NCBI GenBank assembly: GCA_024637275.1
Contig: JAGXFS010000165.1
Coordinates: 1-35,005, forward strand
DNA from: Acidimicrobiia bacterium
GTDB taxonomy: Bacteria > Actinomycetota > Acidimicrobiia > Spongiisociales > JAENVV01
Reading direction: 5' to 3'
Length of the DNA stretch: 35,005 nt
The position numbers and the translations under genes are program-made. Each line of letters starts with the position of its first letter. Position 1 is the stretch's first letter. The notes beneath the pieces were generated by a model, which saw only the letters and a program-made list of their open reading frames with translations, did no database searches and was not told where the DNA came from. Shown in pieces: positions 9,322 to 18,032 of this stretch.

Positions 9322-9600
9322 TTACAGGTCGTCGATCACTGGGTCGGGCAGTTCATCGTGCGATGCGGCCAGCAATTCCGAATCCATCTCGGGTGCCGAC
9401 GAAGTCTGGTCCGTGAGCACCGATGAGCGCTTGGGGGCCAGGACCAGCAATCCGAGGGTGATGAGGATTATCGGACCGAACCATCTGGCGTTCCAGGATC
9501 CGGTTGCAAACCATGACTGTTCGGCAAATGTCGATGCGGCGATGACTGCGAAACCGAGGCCGGCAATCAATGAGAAATAGTCGATCGGGTGTCGTTTCAT
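9322..9600 (-). CDS. Small two-helix membrane protein
   Basis: 92 residues. Two hydrophobic helices (about residues 9-25 and 42-57) are separated by a short Trp-containing loop, and the last 35 residues are polar and acidic. The start at 9600 has AGGAG six bases upstream, a strong ribosome site. It begins 9 bases after the stop of the PspC gene, so the two are almost certainly one operon, and a strong hairpin follows. No family is assigned; position suggests an accessory part of the envelope-sensing locus. Confidence 0.8.
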   Translation of the reverse strand: MKRHPIDYFSLIAGLGFAVIAASTFAEQSWFATGSWNARWFGPIILITLGLLVLAPKRSSVLTDQTSSAPEMDSELLAASHDELPDPVIDDL

Positions 9601-9609
9601 GATCAGCTC

Positions 9610-10875
9610 CTAATTCGTGATGTCCACTTGGCCGATACCAAGTTCGACGCGTACGTTTCCGGCTGAATCTCCGGCATTGCCGTAGGTGAGGCCGAAGCCG
9701 CCCTGGTCGGGGCCTGGGGCGTTAATGCCGCCAATTCCAACCTCAACCTGTACTTGAGGTGTAGGCCCTTCGCCGGTATCAACGGTGATTTGCCCCGCTC
9801 CCATGGTCAGTCGAATATTCGAGTCGCCAGCGTTGTCTGGCAGCAGCACCCGCAGGTCGCCGGCGCCCATTTCAACCTGAAGATCGAACGATTCGCCGCT
9901 GAGGTCTCGCAGATCGAACACGACATCGCCGGTCCCGAACTCATAGAAGCCCTCAATTTGATCGACGTTGGTCGGGTCGATGCGTAGCGCGTCGATCGAG
10001 TTCACCGAAGCGAACCAGGCGTCGCCTGGAACCCAGCGGGAAACCGCCGCCGCAGGCAGTAAGAGCAGCCCGATCGCGATCAGCCAGCGGGCCCGACCCG
10101 CGAAGGCTCCAATGATGAGGCCGGCCGATACTACGACCAGGAGTGCCGCGACGTAGTGGCGGAACTCGATCGCCGCCCCGGCGTTGTCGAACGAAGCCAT
10201 GACGCCGACGGTGATGAGTCCGGCCGCCAGGCTGAGCCGACCGAGGATCGAACGTTCGCGTGGTTTCCGTGGTTCACGTGGCGGGCGGGGTGGACGGCTC
10301 GGCCGTTGTGATCCCGGCGGTGGTGGCGGTCCGTCGAATTCCTGGTGATCGAGAACGGAAGAGCTCGTCCTCGACGACCGGTATGCCCGCGCCGTCCGAT
10401 GGTCGTTGGCGTCGCGCTCGGGACCATCCCCCTGACCGAAATCGCCCCGGTACAGCAGGTACCCAACCACTCCGAGCGCCACTGCCCAGGCCAGGCCGCC
10501 ATCGACGCCCCCGATGGTCGAAATCCCGATGAGGGCGGCCAGACCGATCAGGACGATCCCGACATGCGATTCGCCAGTTCGAGCCTTACGGAGTGCTTCT
10601 TCAGCGATCGATTCGGTTCCATCGTCGTTGGGGATAAGCAGCCATCCCGCCACGTACAGCAAGAACCCGAGGCCGCCGACGGCGGTCAGCAGCACGAAAG
10701 CCAGACGGGTCAGGAATGGGCTGATGTTCCAATAGTCGGCAAGACCACTGCCGACTCCGGCGATGATCCGCCGGTTGACTGGCCGGACAAGTCCGACCAA
10801 CGGCACGTCGGGTGAGGGTTCACGCTCCGGTGCCGTGGTTTCTGTTGAGTTGTTCATGTCCATATCGTGGGGCAT
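9610..10875 (-). CDS. PspC-domain membrane protein with LiaF-like C-terminus
   Basis: 421 residues from ATG 10875; ATGs at 10863 and 10857 are in frame. A PspC domain lies near residues 28-85 (NRRIIAGVGSGLADY followed by a helix ending LLIPNDD), then further hydrophobic segments, a Pro/Arg-rich linker and a second group of helices. The last 120 residues form repeated short beta-strands with GAGDLRV and GAGQITV, as in LiaF/DUF4097-like C-termini. In Firmicutes and actinobacteria such proteins restrain or assist envelope-stress two-component systems. Here it is divergent from a PspC-kinase gene, which supports that role by context. Confidence 0.85.
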   Translation of the reverse strand: MPHDMDMNNSTETTAPEREPSPDVPLVGLVRPVNRRIIAGVGSGLADYWNISPFLTRLAFVLLTAVGGLGFLLYVAGWLLIPNDDGTESIAEEALRKARTGESHVGIVLIGLAALIGISTIGGVDGGLAWAVALGVVGYLLYRGDFGQGDGPERDANDHRTARAYRSSRTSSSVLDHQEFDGPPPPPGSQRPSRPPRPPREPRKPRERSILGRLSLAAGLITVGVMASFDNAGAAIEFRHYVAALLVVVSAGLIIGAFAGRARWLIAIGLLLLPAAAVSRWVPGDAWFASVNSIDALRIDPTNVDQIEGFYEFGTGDVVFDLRDLSGESFDLQVEMGAGDLRVLLPDNAGDSNIRLTMGAGQITVDTGEGPTPQVQVEVGIGGINAPGPDQGGFGLTYGNAGDSAGNVRVELGIGQVDITN

Positions 10876-10911
10876 CGCCGCCGACCTGACTATTGGGTAT
10901 TGCCCGCCGAA

Positions 10912-10947
10912 AACCCTGAGGGTCAGGGTTCGTATCAGGGTGATACC
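10912..10947. promoter_or_regulatory. Two adjacent dyads in the divergent pspC/kinase promoter region
   Basis: AACCCTGA-GGG-TCAGGGTT (10912-10930) and GTATCA-GGG-TGATAC (10933-10947) are both perfect inverted repeats around an identical GGG spacer. TCAGGG is repeated 12 bases apart (10923 and 10935). The position between divergent signalling genes suggests operator sites, plausibly for the LuxR-type regulator encoded downstream (inference). Confidence 0.6.
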
Positions 10948-10986
10948 TCGTTGGCGCAGACGCTACTCCGTGCCATCATCAACTGT

Positions 10987-12171
10987 ATGGAGCCCACCGA
11001 AACCTTCCCGGCGTTGTACCGGCGATCCGACGATCGAATCCTCTCGGGTTTCGCCGCAGGCGTAGCCGAGTCGCTCGGCGTGTCTGCGACCTACGTCCGG
11101 GCGGCATTCGTCGTACTGGCATTGGCTGGCGGGGTCGGCCTCCTGGCCTACGTTATCGGGGTGGCCATCACGGTCAATGCCGTCGACGTTGGCACAAAAC
11201 GGTCGATCGGACGATCGCAGAAGCTCGGGCTCGCACTCATGTTGGTAGCCGCACTCATCACGTTGCGAGCCGCCAACCTGTGGTTTGGTGACTCGGTCGT
11301 CTGGCCAGTCGGGCTCATCTCGTTCGGGTTGGCCGCCATCCTTGACAAAGGCGACAACTTCAACCGCCTGTCGTCGTGGCTGGCTCCAGGGACCGACGGC
11401 GCCGTCCGCCCGCCGTTGAGCAGGATGGTCGTTGGCACACTCGTGCTCTTTGCGGGGGTTGGGACCTTCGTCGTGACCCGTGATTCGTTGGCCCCGCTCG
11501 GATTGCCGTTGCTGGCAGTGGTGATCACCGTTGCCGGTCTCATGTTGCTGGTTGGCCCGTGGATCGTACGACTGGTTTCGGCACTCAACGAAGAACGCGG
11601 TGATCGTATCCGGTCCGAAGAGCGATCCGAAGTGGCCGCTCATCTGCATGATTCCGTGCTCCAGACCCTCGCGCTCATTCAGCGGTCCGAGGACCCGAAC
11701 AAGATGGTCACCCTGGCGAGAGCTCAGGAACGCGAATTGCGTCAATGGCTGTTTGAGGCCGATCCGGACACCGACTCGGCCCTGTTTAGCACTGCCCTCC
11801 AGTCGATGGCTGGCCGGGTCGAACGTGACTACGACGTTCGCGTCGAACTCGTCACGGTTGGCGAGACCCTGATCAGCCCGGCGCTCGATGCCATGGTCCG
11901 AGCCGCCGGCGAGGCGACCGCCAACGCTGCCCGACATTCCGGCGCTTCATGGGTGTCCGTCTATGCCGAAACAGCCGAAGGTCATGTCGATGTTTACATC
12001 TCCGACCAGGGTGCTGGATTCGATGTCGCATCGATCAACGGTGATCGTCATGGGATCGCCGACTCGATCGTCGGCCGCATGGAACGCCACGGCGGCCGTG
12101 CCGAAGTCACCAGCGAGATGGGCTCCGGTACCGAAGTTCACCTCTCGATGCCGTTAGGTTCGGACAAATGA
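10987..12171 (+). CDS. PspC-domain sensor histidine kinase
   Basis: 394 residues from ATG 10987; an upstream in-frame ATG at 10867 would run through the dyads and into the divergent gene, so it is rejected. A PspC domain occupies about residues 8-65 (DRILSGFAAGVAESLGV). Several transmembrane helices follow to about residue 200. A HisKA_3-type dimerisation segment has the likely phospho-His221 in HLHDSVLQTL. A HATPase domain has EATANAARHS, a DQGAGFD box and GSGTEV. It is a NarL/LiaS-type kinase with its sensor fused to PspC, and likely reads membrane state. Its stop overlaps the regulator start (ATGA). Confidence 0.9.
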   Translation: MEPTETFPALYRRSDDRILSGFAAGVAESLGVSATYVRAAFVVLALAGGVGLLAYVIGVAITVNAVDVGTKRSIGRSQKLGLALMLVAALITLRAANLWFGDSVVWPVGLISFGLAAILDKGDNFNRLSSWLAPGTDGAVRPPLSRMVVGTLVLFAGVGTFVVTRDSLAPLGLPLLAVVITVAGLMLLVGPWIVRLVSALNEERGDRIRSEERSEVAAHLHDSVLQTLALIQRSEDPNKMVTLARAQERELRQWLFEADPDTDSALFSTALQSMAGRVERDYDVRVELVTVGETLISPALDAMVRAAGEATANAARHSGASWVSVYAETAEGHVDVYISDQGAGFDVASINGDRHGIADSIVGRMERHGGRAEVTSEMGSGTEVHLSMPLGSDK

Positions 12172-12800
12172 CAAGTGTCTTTCTGGTCGACGATCACGAA
12201 CTTTTCCTCACCGGCGTGCGGACCGAACTTCAAAACTACGTCGAGGTGGTTGGTTGGGCATCCGACGTTGACGATGCCATCGCCGCCATTCGCGACCTCA
12301 CCCCTGACGTGGTTCTGGTTGATGTGCACATGCCGGGCGGGGGAGGATTGGCCGTCGTGAAGAATATTTCAGTCGACGATTCCGACATCCGATTCTTGGC
12401 CTTGTCGGTCTCGGACAAAGCTGAGGATGTGATCGCCATGATTCGGGCGGGAGCGAGAGGTTACGTCACCAAGTCAATCTCGCCCACCGACCTCGTCGAC
12501 GCGATTTCGAGAATCGCCAATGGGGATGCGGTATTTTCTCCGCGGTTGGCTGGCTTCGTACTCGATGCGTTTGCTGAGTCTGCCCCCGAAATATCCGACC
12601 CCGAACTCGATCAACTGACGGCCCGCGAGCGAGAGGTGCTCCGCCAGATCGCCAGGGGCTACACGTATAAACAGGTCGCCACCCGGCTGTCGATTTCGGT
12701 GAAGACCGTTGAGACGCACGTTTCGGCTGTACTGCGTAAACTGCAGTTGTCGAGCCGATACGAACTTGCCCGCTGGGCTAGTGATCGCCGGATCGTGTAA
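12168..12800 (+). CDS. NarL/LuxR-family response regulator
   Basis: 210 residues. The receiver domain (about 1-120) has the acidic pair Asp8/Asp9, phospho-acceptor Asp52 in VVLVDVHMP, and a conserved Lys in GYVTKS. The C-terminal LuxR-type helix-turn-helix is seen as LTAREREVLRQIA followed by SVKTVETHVSAVLRKL. The start overlaps the kinase stop by four bases, so the pair is translationally coupled. It probably binds the dyads upstream of the kinase gene and may act on the ole genes that begin 64 bases downstream (inference). Confidence 0.93.
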   Translation: MTSVFLVDDHELFLTGVRTELQNYVEVVGWASDVDDAIAAIRDLTPDVVLVDVHMPGGGGLAVVKNISVDDSDIRFLALSVSDKAEDVIAMIRAGARGYVTKSISPTDLVDAISRIANGDAVFSPRLAGFVLDAFAESAPEISDPELDQLTAREREVLRQIARGYTYKQVATRLSISVKTVETHVSAVLRKLQLSSRYELARWASDRRIV

Positions 12801-12864
12801 AGCGCGTCCGGTCCGATACACTCACCTGACCCGAACTAACTAGCCCCGAGAAGGACCCCCTCTG

Positions 12865-13896
12865 GTGCCTAAGGCAGATCAACGCTATAACAACATCGCG
12901 GTCACGAGCGTTGAGCATGCCCACGCTCCCATCGTGGTGACTTCCGACGAAATCGACGCTCAACTAGCAGGCTCGTATGAACGGCTACACGCCACTCCAG
13001 GCCTGCTGCAATCCCTCGCTGGCATTCACGAACGACGGTTCTGGGAAGAGGGAGTGCTTCCCTCCGACGCGGCAGCTCTGGCCGGTGAGAAGGCGATTGA
13101 GTCCTCCGGCGTCGACCGCCGCGATATCGGCATCATTATTAACACGTCTGTCTGTCGCGACTACATCGAGCCATCAACCGCTTCCATCGTCCATGGCAAG
13201 CTTGGGCTTCCCGATACCGCTCTCAACTTCGACGTCGGCAACGCCTGCCTTGGCTTCCTCAACGGGATGACGATCGTGGCGGCGATGGTCGAGCGAGGCG
13301 AAATCGACCATGGCCTTATTGTTAACGGAGAAGGCTCCCGGCTTGCCGTCGAATCGACGATCGCCCGCCTGAATTCCGATGCGGCCACCCCCGAAATGTT
13401 CCGTGAACAGTTCGCGACGTTGACGCTCGGGTCAGGCGCGGCGGCGATGGTTGTTTCGAACGGCGATCTGGTCGATTCGCCACATCGGTTCATAGGTGGG
13501 CTCAGTCGGGCCAACACCCAGCACAATCAGCTGTGCGTTGGCCAGCCGGATGAGATGCGCACCGACACGGCAGGTTTGCTACGAGCCGGACTCGACCTCG
13601 CCAAAGAGACCTGGCAGGAAGCTTTTTCGCAGTTCGCATTCCAGGACGAGACCGTCGACATGTATGCCATCCATCAGATCTCCCAGGTCCACACCCAGGC
13701 CGTTAGCGATCTGCTCGAACTCGACTCGGACAAGGTCCCACGTATATTCCCCAACTTCGGAAACACCGGCCCGGCGTCAGTGCCGATGCTTCTCTCAATG
13801 CAGGATGACCTCGGTCGCCTGTCGGAAAGCGATCGGGTCATCCTCATGGGGATGGGAAGCGGAATCAACGCAGCCGCCTACGAACTCATCTGGTAG
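12865..13896 (+). CDS. oleA: OleA: thiolase-fold acyl-CoA condensing enzyme
   Basis: 343 residues from GTG 12865, with AAGGA at 12851-12855 as ribosome site. It has the thiolase/KAS III fold, with probable nucleophile Cys128 in GNACLGFLNG, His270 in AIHQIS, Asn300 in FGNTGPAS, and Glu102 in YIEPST in the position of the glutamate OleA uses as base from the partner subunit. OleA joins two fatty acyl-CoAs head to head into a beta-keto acid. Assignment over FabH rests on the Glu and on the intact oleBCD genes that follow. The gene ends in TAGTG, overlapping the oleB start by one base. A possible -10 (TACACT, 12817-12822) lies in the gap after the regulator, without a clear -35. Confidence 0.92.
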   Translation: MPKADQRYNNIAVTSVEHAHAPIVVTSDEIDAQLAGSYERLHATPGLLQSLAGIHERRFWEEGVLPSDAAALAGEKAIESSGVDRRDIGIIINTSVCRDYIEPSTASIVHGKLGLPDTALNFDVGNACLGFLNGMTIVAAMVERGEIDHGLIVNGEGSRLAVESTIARLNSDAATPEMFREQFATLTLGSGAAAMVVSNGDLVDSPHRFIGGLSRANTQHNQLCVGQPDEMRTDTAGLLRAGLDLAKETWQEAFSQFAFQDETVDMYAIHQISQVHTQAVSDLLELDSDKVPRIFPNFGNTGPASVPMLLSMQDDLGRLSESDRVILMGMGSGINAAAYELIW

Positions 13897-14774
13897 TGCT
13901 ACCCGAAGACTTCCCCTCCGAGCTATACCCGTTCTCCAGCCACCGTGCCGAGGTGGGCGGACTGGCAATGCACTATGTCGACGAAGGCGAGGGCACCCCG
14001 GTCGTGCTCGTGCATGGGAACCCGACCTGGTCGTTCTACTTCCGTAACCTAATCCCCGAATTGGCCACCGACCATCGGGTCCTGGCCATGGACCACATCG
14101 GGATGGGTTTCTCTGCCCACCCCACCCGAGACGAATATCCGTTCTCGCTTGAGCGCCGCATCGCCGACCTCGGCGAATTCATCGACACCGTTGCCGGCGA
14201 CGGCCAGGTCGACCTCGTCATGCACGACTGGGGCGGAGCGATCGGCCTTGGCTGGGCAGTCGACAACCCCGACCGGATTCGCAAGCTCGTCATCATGAAC
14301 TCGGCGGGTTTTCATCCGCCCGACGGTCAAAGGATCCCGGCTGCCCTGTTGGCCGCTCGGTCGGCTGGTGGTGAAACCGTGGTTAGGGGCGCCAACGCGT
14401 TTGTCGAAGGAGCGGTGCGGATCGCTGTAACGACCGCATTGTCACGCGAGGAACGGCGCGGCTATCGGGCACCGTATTTCTCCTGGAAACGACGACTCGG
14501 GGTCTACGAGTTCGTCAAGGACATTCCCGTGACTGCCGACCACCGCACCCACGATGTGATCGCCAGGATCAGCGAAAACCTCAAGCTGCTCGAAGACAAG
14601 CCGGTCATGCTGGCGTGGGGAACCAAAGACTTCGTATTCAACGCGGACTATCTCGACGAGTTCGTCCGGCGTTTCCCCGAAGCCGAAGTGGTCCGGTACG
14701 GGGCGGCGAATCATCTGGTGCTCGACGATGAACGGGCCGATCTGATTCCGAGAATCGCCACCTTTTTGCAATGA
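13896..14774 (+). CDS. oleB: OleB: alpha/beta hydrolase, beta-lactone decarboxylase
   Basis: 292 residues from GTG 13896. It resembles haloalkane dehalogenases: HGNPTWSF (about 40-47) forms the oxyanion region, nucleophile Asp111 sits in MHDWGGAIG, and the catalytic His is His273 in AANHLV. In the olefin pathway OleB removes CO2 from the beta-lactone to leave a cis-alkene. Without the operon it could be called a haloalkane dehalogenase, but its position between oleA and oleC decides the call. It overlaps oleC by four bases (ATGA). Confidence 0.92.
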   Translation: MLPEDFPSELYPFSSHRAEVGGLAMHYVDEGEGTPVVLVHGNPTWSFYFRNLIPELATDHRVLAMDHIGMGFSAHPTRDEYPFSLERRIADLGEFIDTVAGDGQVDLVMHDWGGAIGLGWAVDNPDRIRKLVIMNSAGFHPPDGQRIPAALLAARSAGGETVVRGANAFVEGAVRIAVTTALSREERRGYRAPYFSWKRRLGVYEFVKDIPVTADHRTHDVIARISENLKLLEDKPVMLAWGTKDFVFNADYLDEFVRRFPEAEVVRYGAANHLVLDDERADLIPRIATFLQ

Positions 14775-16393
14775 CCCGTCCCGTCACCGATCGCATGTCG
14801 ACGTGGGCGGCGACCCACCCCGACCAACTCGCCGTGGTCGCCGCCGACCGCAAGCGAGGCAAGTTCCGGGGCTTCACCTACGGAGCGTTTGAACAACGCA
14901 CCCGTGAACTGGCGGCCGGGTTCGTGGACCTGGGTTTTGCCGGTCAACGGGTAGTCCTGATGGTCACTCCGGGCAAAGGCATGTTCGAATCCGGATATGG
15001 CCTCATGCGGGCAGGTGCGGTACCGATTCTCATTGACCCCGGACTCGGCCTGGCGTCGGTGACCCAGGGCCTGAACGAAACGGCCCCGACCGGTTTTGTC
15101 GGTATTCCAACCGCGTTGGCAGCTCGCACCCTGTACCGGTGGGCTCCCGGTGCCACCGTCGTGTCCGCCGGTCGGATCAACAAGGGCACCTTGTCGCTCG
15201 ATGATGTGGCCGACCGGGGCCGAGCGCTCCTGCGGGGCGGCACCGCCATCGTGCCTTCGCTGCTTGCCGCCGATGAACCGGCCGCGATCGTCTTTACTTC
15301 AGGGTCAACTGGACCGCCCAAAGGGGTTGTCATGACCCACAAGATCTTTGGAGCCCAGGTCGACATGATCACCGCCATGTACGGCCTAGAAGGCGGCATG
15401 AAATCGTTGTCCACGTTTGCCCCGTTCGCGTTGCTGGGCCCGCTGATGGGCCTCACCACGTATTTGCCCCGGATGGATTTTTCGAAACCCGGCGACGTAG
15501 ACCCGACCCGGATCATCGAGATGACCGATGCCTTCAAACCGGATCTGCTGTTTGGGTCTCCCGCTCTTCTTGACCGGGTCGGCCGTTACGGCGAAGCGAC
15601 CGGCGACAAGCTTGAAGGCGTCAACCTGGTGCTCTCGGCAGGCGCCCCGGTACGTCGCCATGTGCAGCGGCGCATCCTCGACATGGTGCCCGACGGCACC
15701 GTGATCGCCACGCCCTATGGCGCTACCGAAGCGTTGCCAGTAGCGACCATCGATAGCGCCGAACTCGCCACGATCGACGACGCCGGCATCTGTATCGGTC
15801 GCCCCGTCGACGGCGTCGATGTCACGATCATTCCGGTCATCGACGAGCCAGTTCCCGATGTGAACTCGGTCGCCAAAGTTCCGGTCGGATCGTATGGTGA
15901 GATCGTCGTCAAAGGCCCCAATGTGAGTCTCGAATACGTCGAACGTCCGCTCGACCAGGCGATGGCCAAGCTGGCCTGGGATGGCGAAGTGGCCCACCGG
16001 ATGGGTGACCTCGGCCGCTTCGACGAAGACGGTCGGTTGTGGTTCGGGGGTCGTCGCTCGCACCGAGTGCGAGCCGCCGGTCAAGACATCCCGGCAGTGC
16101 CGGTTGAAGCGGTTGTTGATCAGCACCCGGCCGTGGCTCGTGCCGCATTGGTCGGGGTTGGGGCTCCCGGCGAACAGCAGCTCATTGTCTGTGTCGAGCT
16201 CGAACATGGCCAAGACGACGCCGTCCTCGACGAGATCCTCGAGTTCGTTGTCGGCCACCCCGAGGCTCCCGCGGTCCACGCCGATCGGGTCGTCCAGGTT
16301 CTGTCCCACAAGGGGTTCCCGACCGACGTTCGGCACAACTCGAAGATCGACCGGCCGGCTCTGGCGGTCTGGGCTACCAAGCGGCTCGGATGA
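14771..16393 (+). CDS. oleC: OleC: AMP-dependent beta-lactone synthetase
   Basis: 540 residues, of the adenylate-forming (acyl-CoA synthetase) superfamily. The phosphate-binding loop TSGSTGPPKG is at 176-185, then the PYGATEA motif and a hinge near GDLGRFDEDGRL. OleC uses ATP to close the beta-hydroxy acid made by OleA and OleD into a beta-lactone. Both ends overlap neighbours by ATGA, which indicates tight translational coupling in the oleABCD order. Confidence 0.93.
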   Translation: MTRPVTDRMSTWAATHPDQLAVVAADRKRGKFRGFTYGAFEQRTRELAAGFVDLGFAGQRVVLMVTPGKGMFESGYGLMRAGAVPILIDPGLGLASVTQGLNETAPTGFVGIPTALAARTLYRWAPGATVVSAGRINKGTLSLDDVADRGRALLRGGTAIVPSLLAADEPAAIVFTSGSTGPPKGVVMTHKIFGAQVDMITAMYGLEGGMKSLSTFAPFALLGPLMGLTTYLPRMDFSKPGDVDPTRIIEMTDAFKPDLLFGSPALLDRVGRYGEATGDKLEGVNLVLSAGAPVRRHVQRRILDMVPDGTVIATPYGATEALPVATIDSAELATIDDAGICIGRPVDGVDVTIIPVIDEPVPDVNSVAKVPVGSYGEIVVKGPNVSLEYVERPLDQAMAKLAWDGEVAHRMGDLGRFDEDGRLWFGGRRSHRVRAAGQDIPAVPVEAVVDQHPAVARAALVGVGAPGEQQLIVCVELEHGQDDAVLDEILEFVVGHPEAPAVHADRVVQVLSHKGFPTDVRHNSKIDRPALAVWATKRLG

Positions 16394-17373
16394 AAGTTCT
16401 CGTTACCGGTGGCGGTGGCTTCGTGGGAGGCGCTGTCATCGACAAGCTTCTCGCCCGTGATTGGCAGGTGCGCAGTGTGGCCCGCGGCGAGTATCCGTCC
16501 CTGGTCAGCAAGGGTGTTGAGGTGATGCGGGGCGACCTGGCCGACGACGATGTGGCGGCCCGGGCCGTCGCCGGTTGCGATGGCGTTTTCCATGTCGCTG
16601 CCAAAGCGGGAGTCTTCGGATCGGCCGCCGATTACGAACGATCGAATGTGGTCGCAACGCACAAGGTTGTCGACGCTGCCCGAGCCGCCGGTGTCACCCG
16701 CCTTATATATACGTCAACGCCGAGTGTCGTCCATGGTGGGGGAGACGTCGAAGGTGTCGACGAATCGGCCCCCTATCCCGACCACTTCACCGCCCCCTAT
16801 CCCGACACCAAAGCCCGCGCCGAGCAGTACGTCCTCGGCCAGGCTGACGACGAGTTCGCCACGGTGGCGATCCGCCCCCATCTCGTGTGGGGTCCGGGCG
16901 ACACCCAGTTGGTTCCCCGCATCATCGAACGAGCCCGCACCGGGAAGGTGCGGTTTGTCGGTGACGGATCCAACATCGTCGACACCACGTTCATCGACAA
17001 CGCGGCTGCCGCCCACCTCAACGCTTTCGACCGACTCGCTCCTGGCAGTCCGATCTCGGGCAAGGCGTACTTCATTGCCCAGGACGAACCACGGCCGATC
17101 CGCGACATCGTCATTGATCTGATCGGAGCGGCCGGCTTGCCGCCGATCACCAAGACGATTCCGGCCCCGATCGCCTATGCGGCCGGTTCGGCCGCCGAAT
17201 GGTTCTACGCCCGGTTCCAGCCCGACGGCGAACCACCGATGACCCGCTTTCTGGCAGAACAACTCGCCACCGCTCACTGGTTCGATCTGACTGCGGCTCG
17301 GACCGAACTCGGCTACGTCCCGGAGGTTTCCTTCCGGGAGGGGGTCGATCGACTCAGAGAATCCTACGCATAG
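16390..17373 (+). CDS. oleD: OleD: NAD(P)H-dependent beta-keto acid reductase
   Basis: 327 residues, extended short-chain dehydrogenase family. The nucleotide-binding GxxGxxG is at residues 7-13, the catalytic YxxxK is Tyr137/Lys141 in APYPDTKARAE, and a Ser/Thr-rich strand (YTSTPSVVHGG) supplies the third catalytic residue. It also resembles 3-beta-hydroxysteroid dehydrogenases, the typical database neighbour of OleD. It reduces the OleA product to a beta-hydroxy acid. It is the last gene of the operon, and no clear terminator hairpin follows. Confidence 0.92.
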   Translation: MKVLVTGGGGFVGGAVIDKLLARDWQVRSVARGEYPSLVSKGVEVMRGDLADDDVAARAVAGCDGVFHVAAKAGVFGSAADYERSNVVATHKVVDAARAAGVTRLIYTSTPSVVHGGGDVEGVDESAPYPDHFTAPYPDTKARAEQYVLGQADDEFATVAIRPHLVWGPGDTQLVPRIIERARTGKVRFVGDGSNIVDTTFIDNAAAAHLNAFDRLAPGSPISGKAYFIAQDEPRPIRDIVIDLIGAAGLPPITKTIPAPIAYAAGSAAEWFYARFQPDGEPPMTRFLAEQLATAHWFDLTAARTELGYVPEVSFREGVDRLRESYA

Positions 17374-17511
17374 CGTCTGGTCGCTTTGAGTTATCCCCAG
17401 AATGTCGGGAAACTCGCTCTTCTATCACCACTGACTGTGGTTGAAGCCATTCCCGCTGCTTCTAGTTACATCCGGGTAGTTCTAGGGCCTAAATCCCCTG
17501 GTAGGCACTGA

Positions 17512-17527
17512 AAAGAACTAGTTCTTT
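17512..17527. promoter_or_regulatory. 16-bp perfect palindrome
   Basis: AAAGAACTAGTTCTTT is fully self-complementary with no spacer. It lies in the 238-base gap after oleD, just before a domain remnant. A dimeric repressor site is possible; the target gene is unclear. Apart from this and the remnant, nothing is recognised in 17374-17611. Confidence 0.4.
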
Positions 17528-17611
17528 CGCGCGTTAATAATCCGGGTATGGCTATCGGGCAAGCGGTTCACAGCCAGGCTGACAAACAACACGGGTGAAG
17601 CGAAAACCATC

Positions 17612-17878
17612 GTGGCGGTCTCATTGACGTGGCCTGCGACCAACGGGAATCTTCAGCAAGCGCGGGTTGACACCCCGGTTATCTGGTCGGGCAACCAAGC
17701 GAGACCTACTTCGGGACTTGTGGACTTGTCGTTGACCGGTGGTTGGACGGGTGGAGTCCCACAAGAAGGCGAAGCCATCTTGAGGTTCGACTTCAAGAAC
17801 AAGATCGGATCGGGCCCGTACAAGATCCGAGTCGACTTTGCTGACGGGACCTGTAAGTACATCACCGGTAGCGGTTAG
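17612..17878 (+). CDS. Small pilus-like beta-domain protein, probably a gene remnant
   Basis: 88 residues from GTG 17612, with no signal peptide and no clear ribosome site. The same frame is open upstream to 17522 and encodes residues that look like the missing first strands of the same domain (RFTARLTNN then SLTWPATNG), but contains no usable start and is closed by a TAG at 17519. The domain pattern (TNNTG, a WPATNG turn, VIWSG, then GEAILRFDF and a strand ending DGTCKYI) resembles a beta-domain seen in secreted or pilus-type surface proteins. It is most simply a decayed or truncated copy of a larger secreted gene. Confidence 0.5.
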   Translation: MAVSLTWPATNGNLQQARVDTPVIWSGNQARPTSGLVDLSLTGGWTGGVPQEGEAILRFDFKNKIGSGPYKIRVDFADGTCKYITGSG

Positions 17879-18032
17879 CGAGGACCATTCGGGAGCAACG
17901 CAGGAAAGCGTCGGATCTTCGGGTCCGGCCCTTTCCATTCGGGCGGAGCGCCACTTGCCATGGCGGGAGGCGAGCCTGAGTTGGTGGCGTGTGCTCGACG
18001 CTTTCGGAGATAAGCGAGGTCGCTAGTTGGCG

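Noticed and set aside
9170-9580. Plus-strand ORF across the PspC operon terminator
   Set aside because: It crosses two hairpins and is antisense to the small membrane protein gene, with no domain or ribosome site.
10867-10986. N-terminal extension of the PspC-kinase from ATG 10867
   Set aside because: It would translate the dyad region, overlap the divergent pspC start, and add 40 residues before an otherwise normal PspC N-terminus.
15386-16336. Long antisense ORF of about 316 codons inside oleC
   Set aside because: Shadow of GC-rich codon bias; translation is low-complexity in charged residues with no domain, and oleC is certain. The same applies to long antisense ORFs at 10963-11937, 31480-32436 and 2236-2826.
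17374-17611. Possible riboswitch (c-di-GMP type) after oleD
   Set aside because: The region has GGGCCTAAA-like and GGCTGAC-like pieces, but the conserved core of the known class is missing and the downstream ORF is doubtful.
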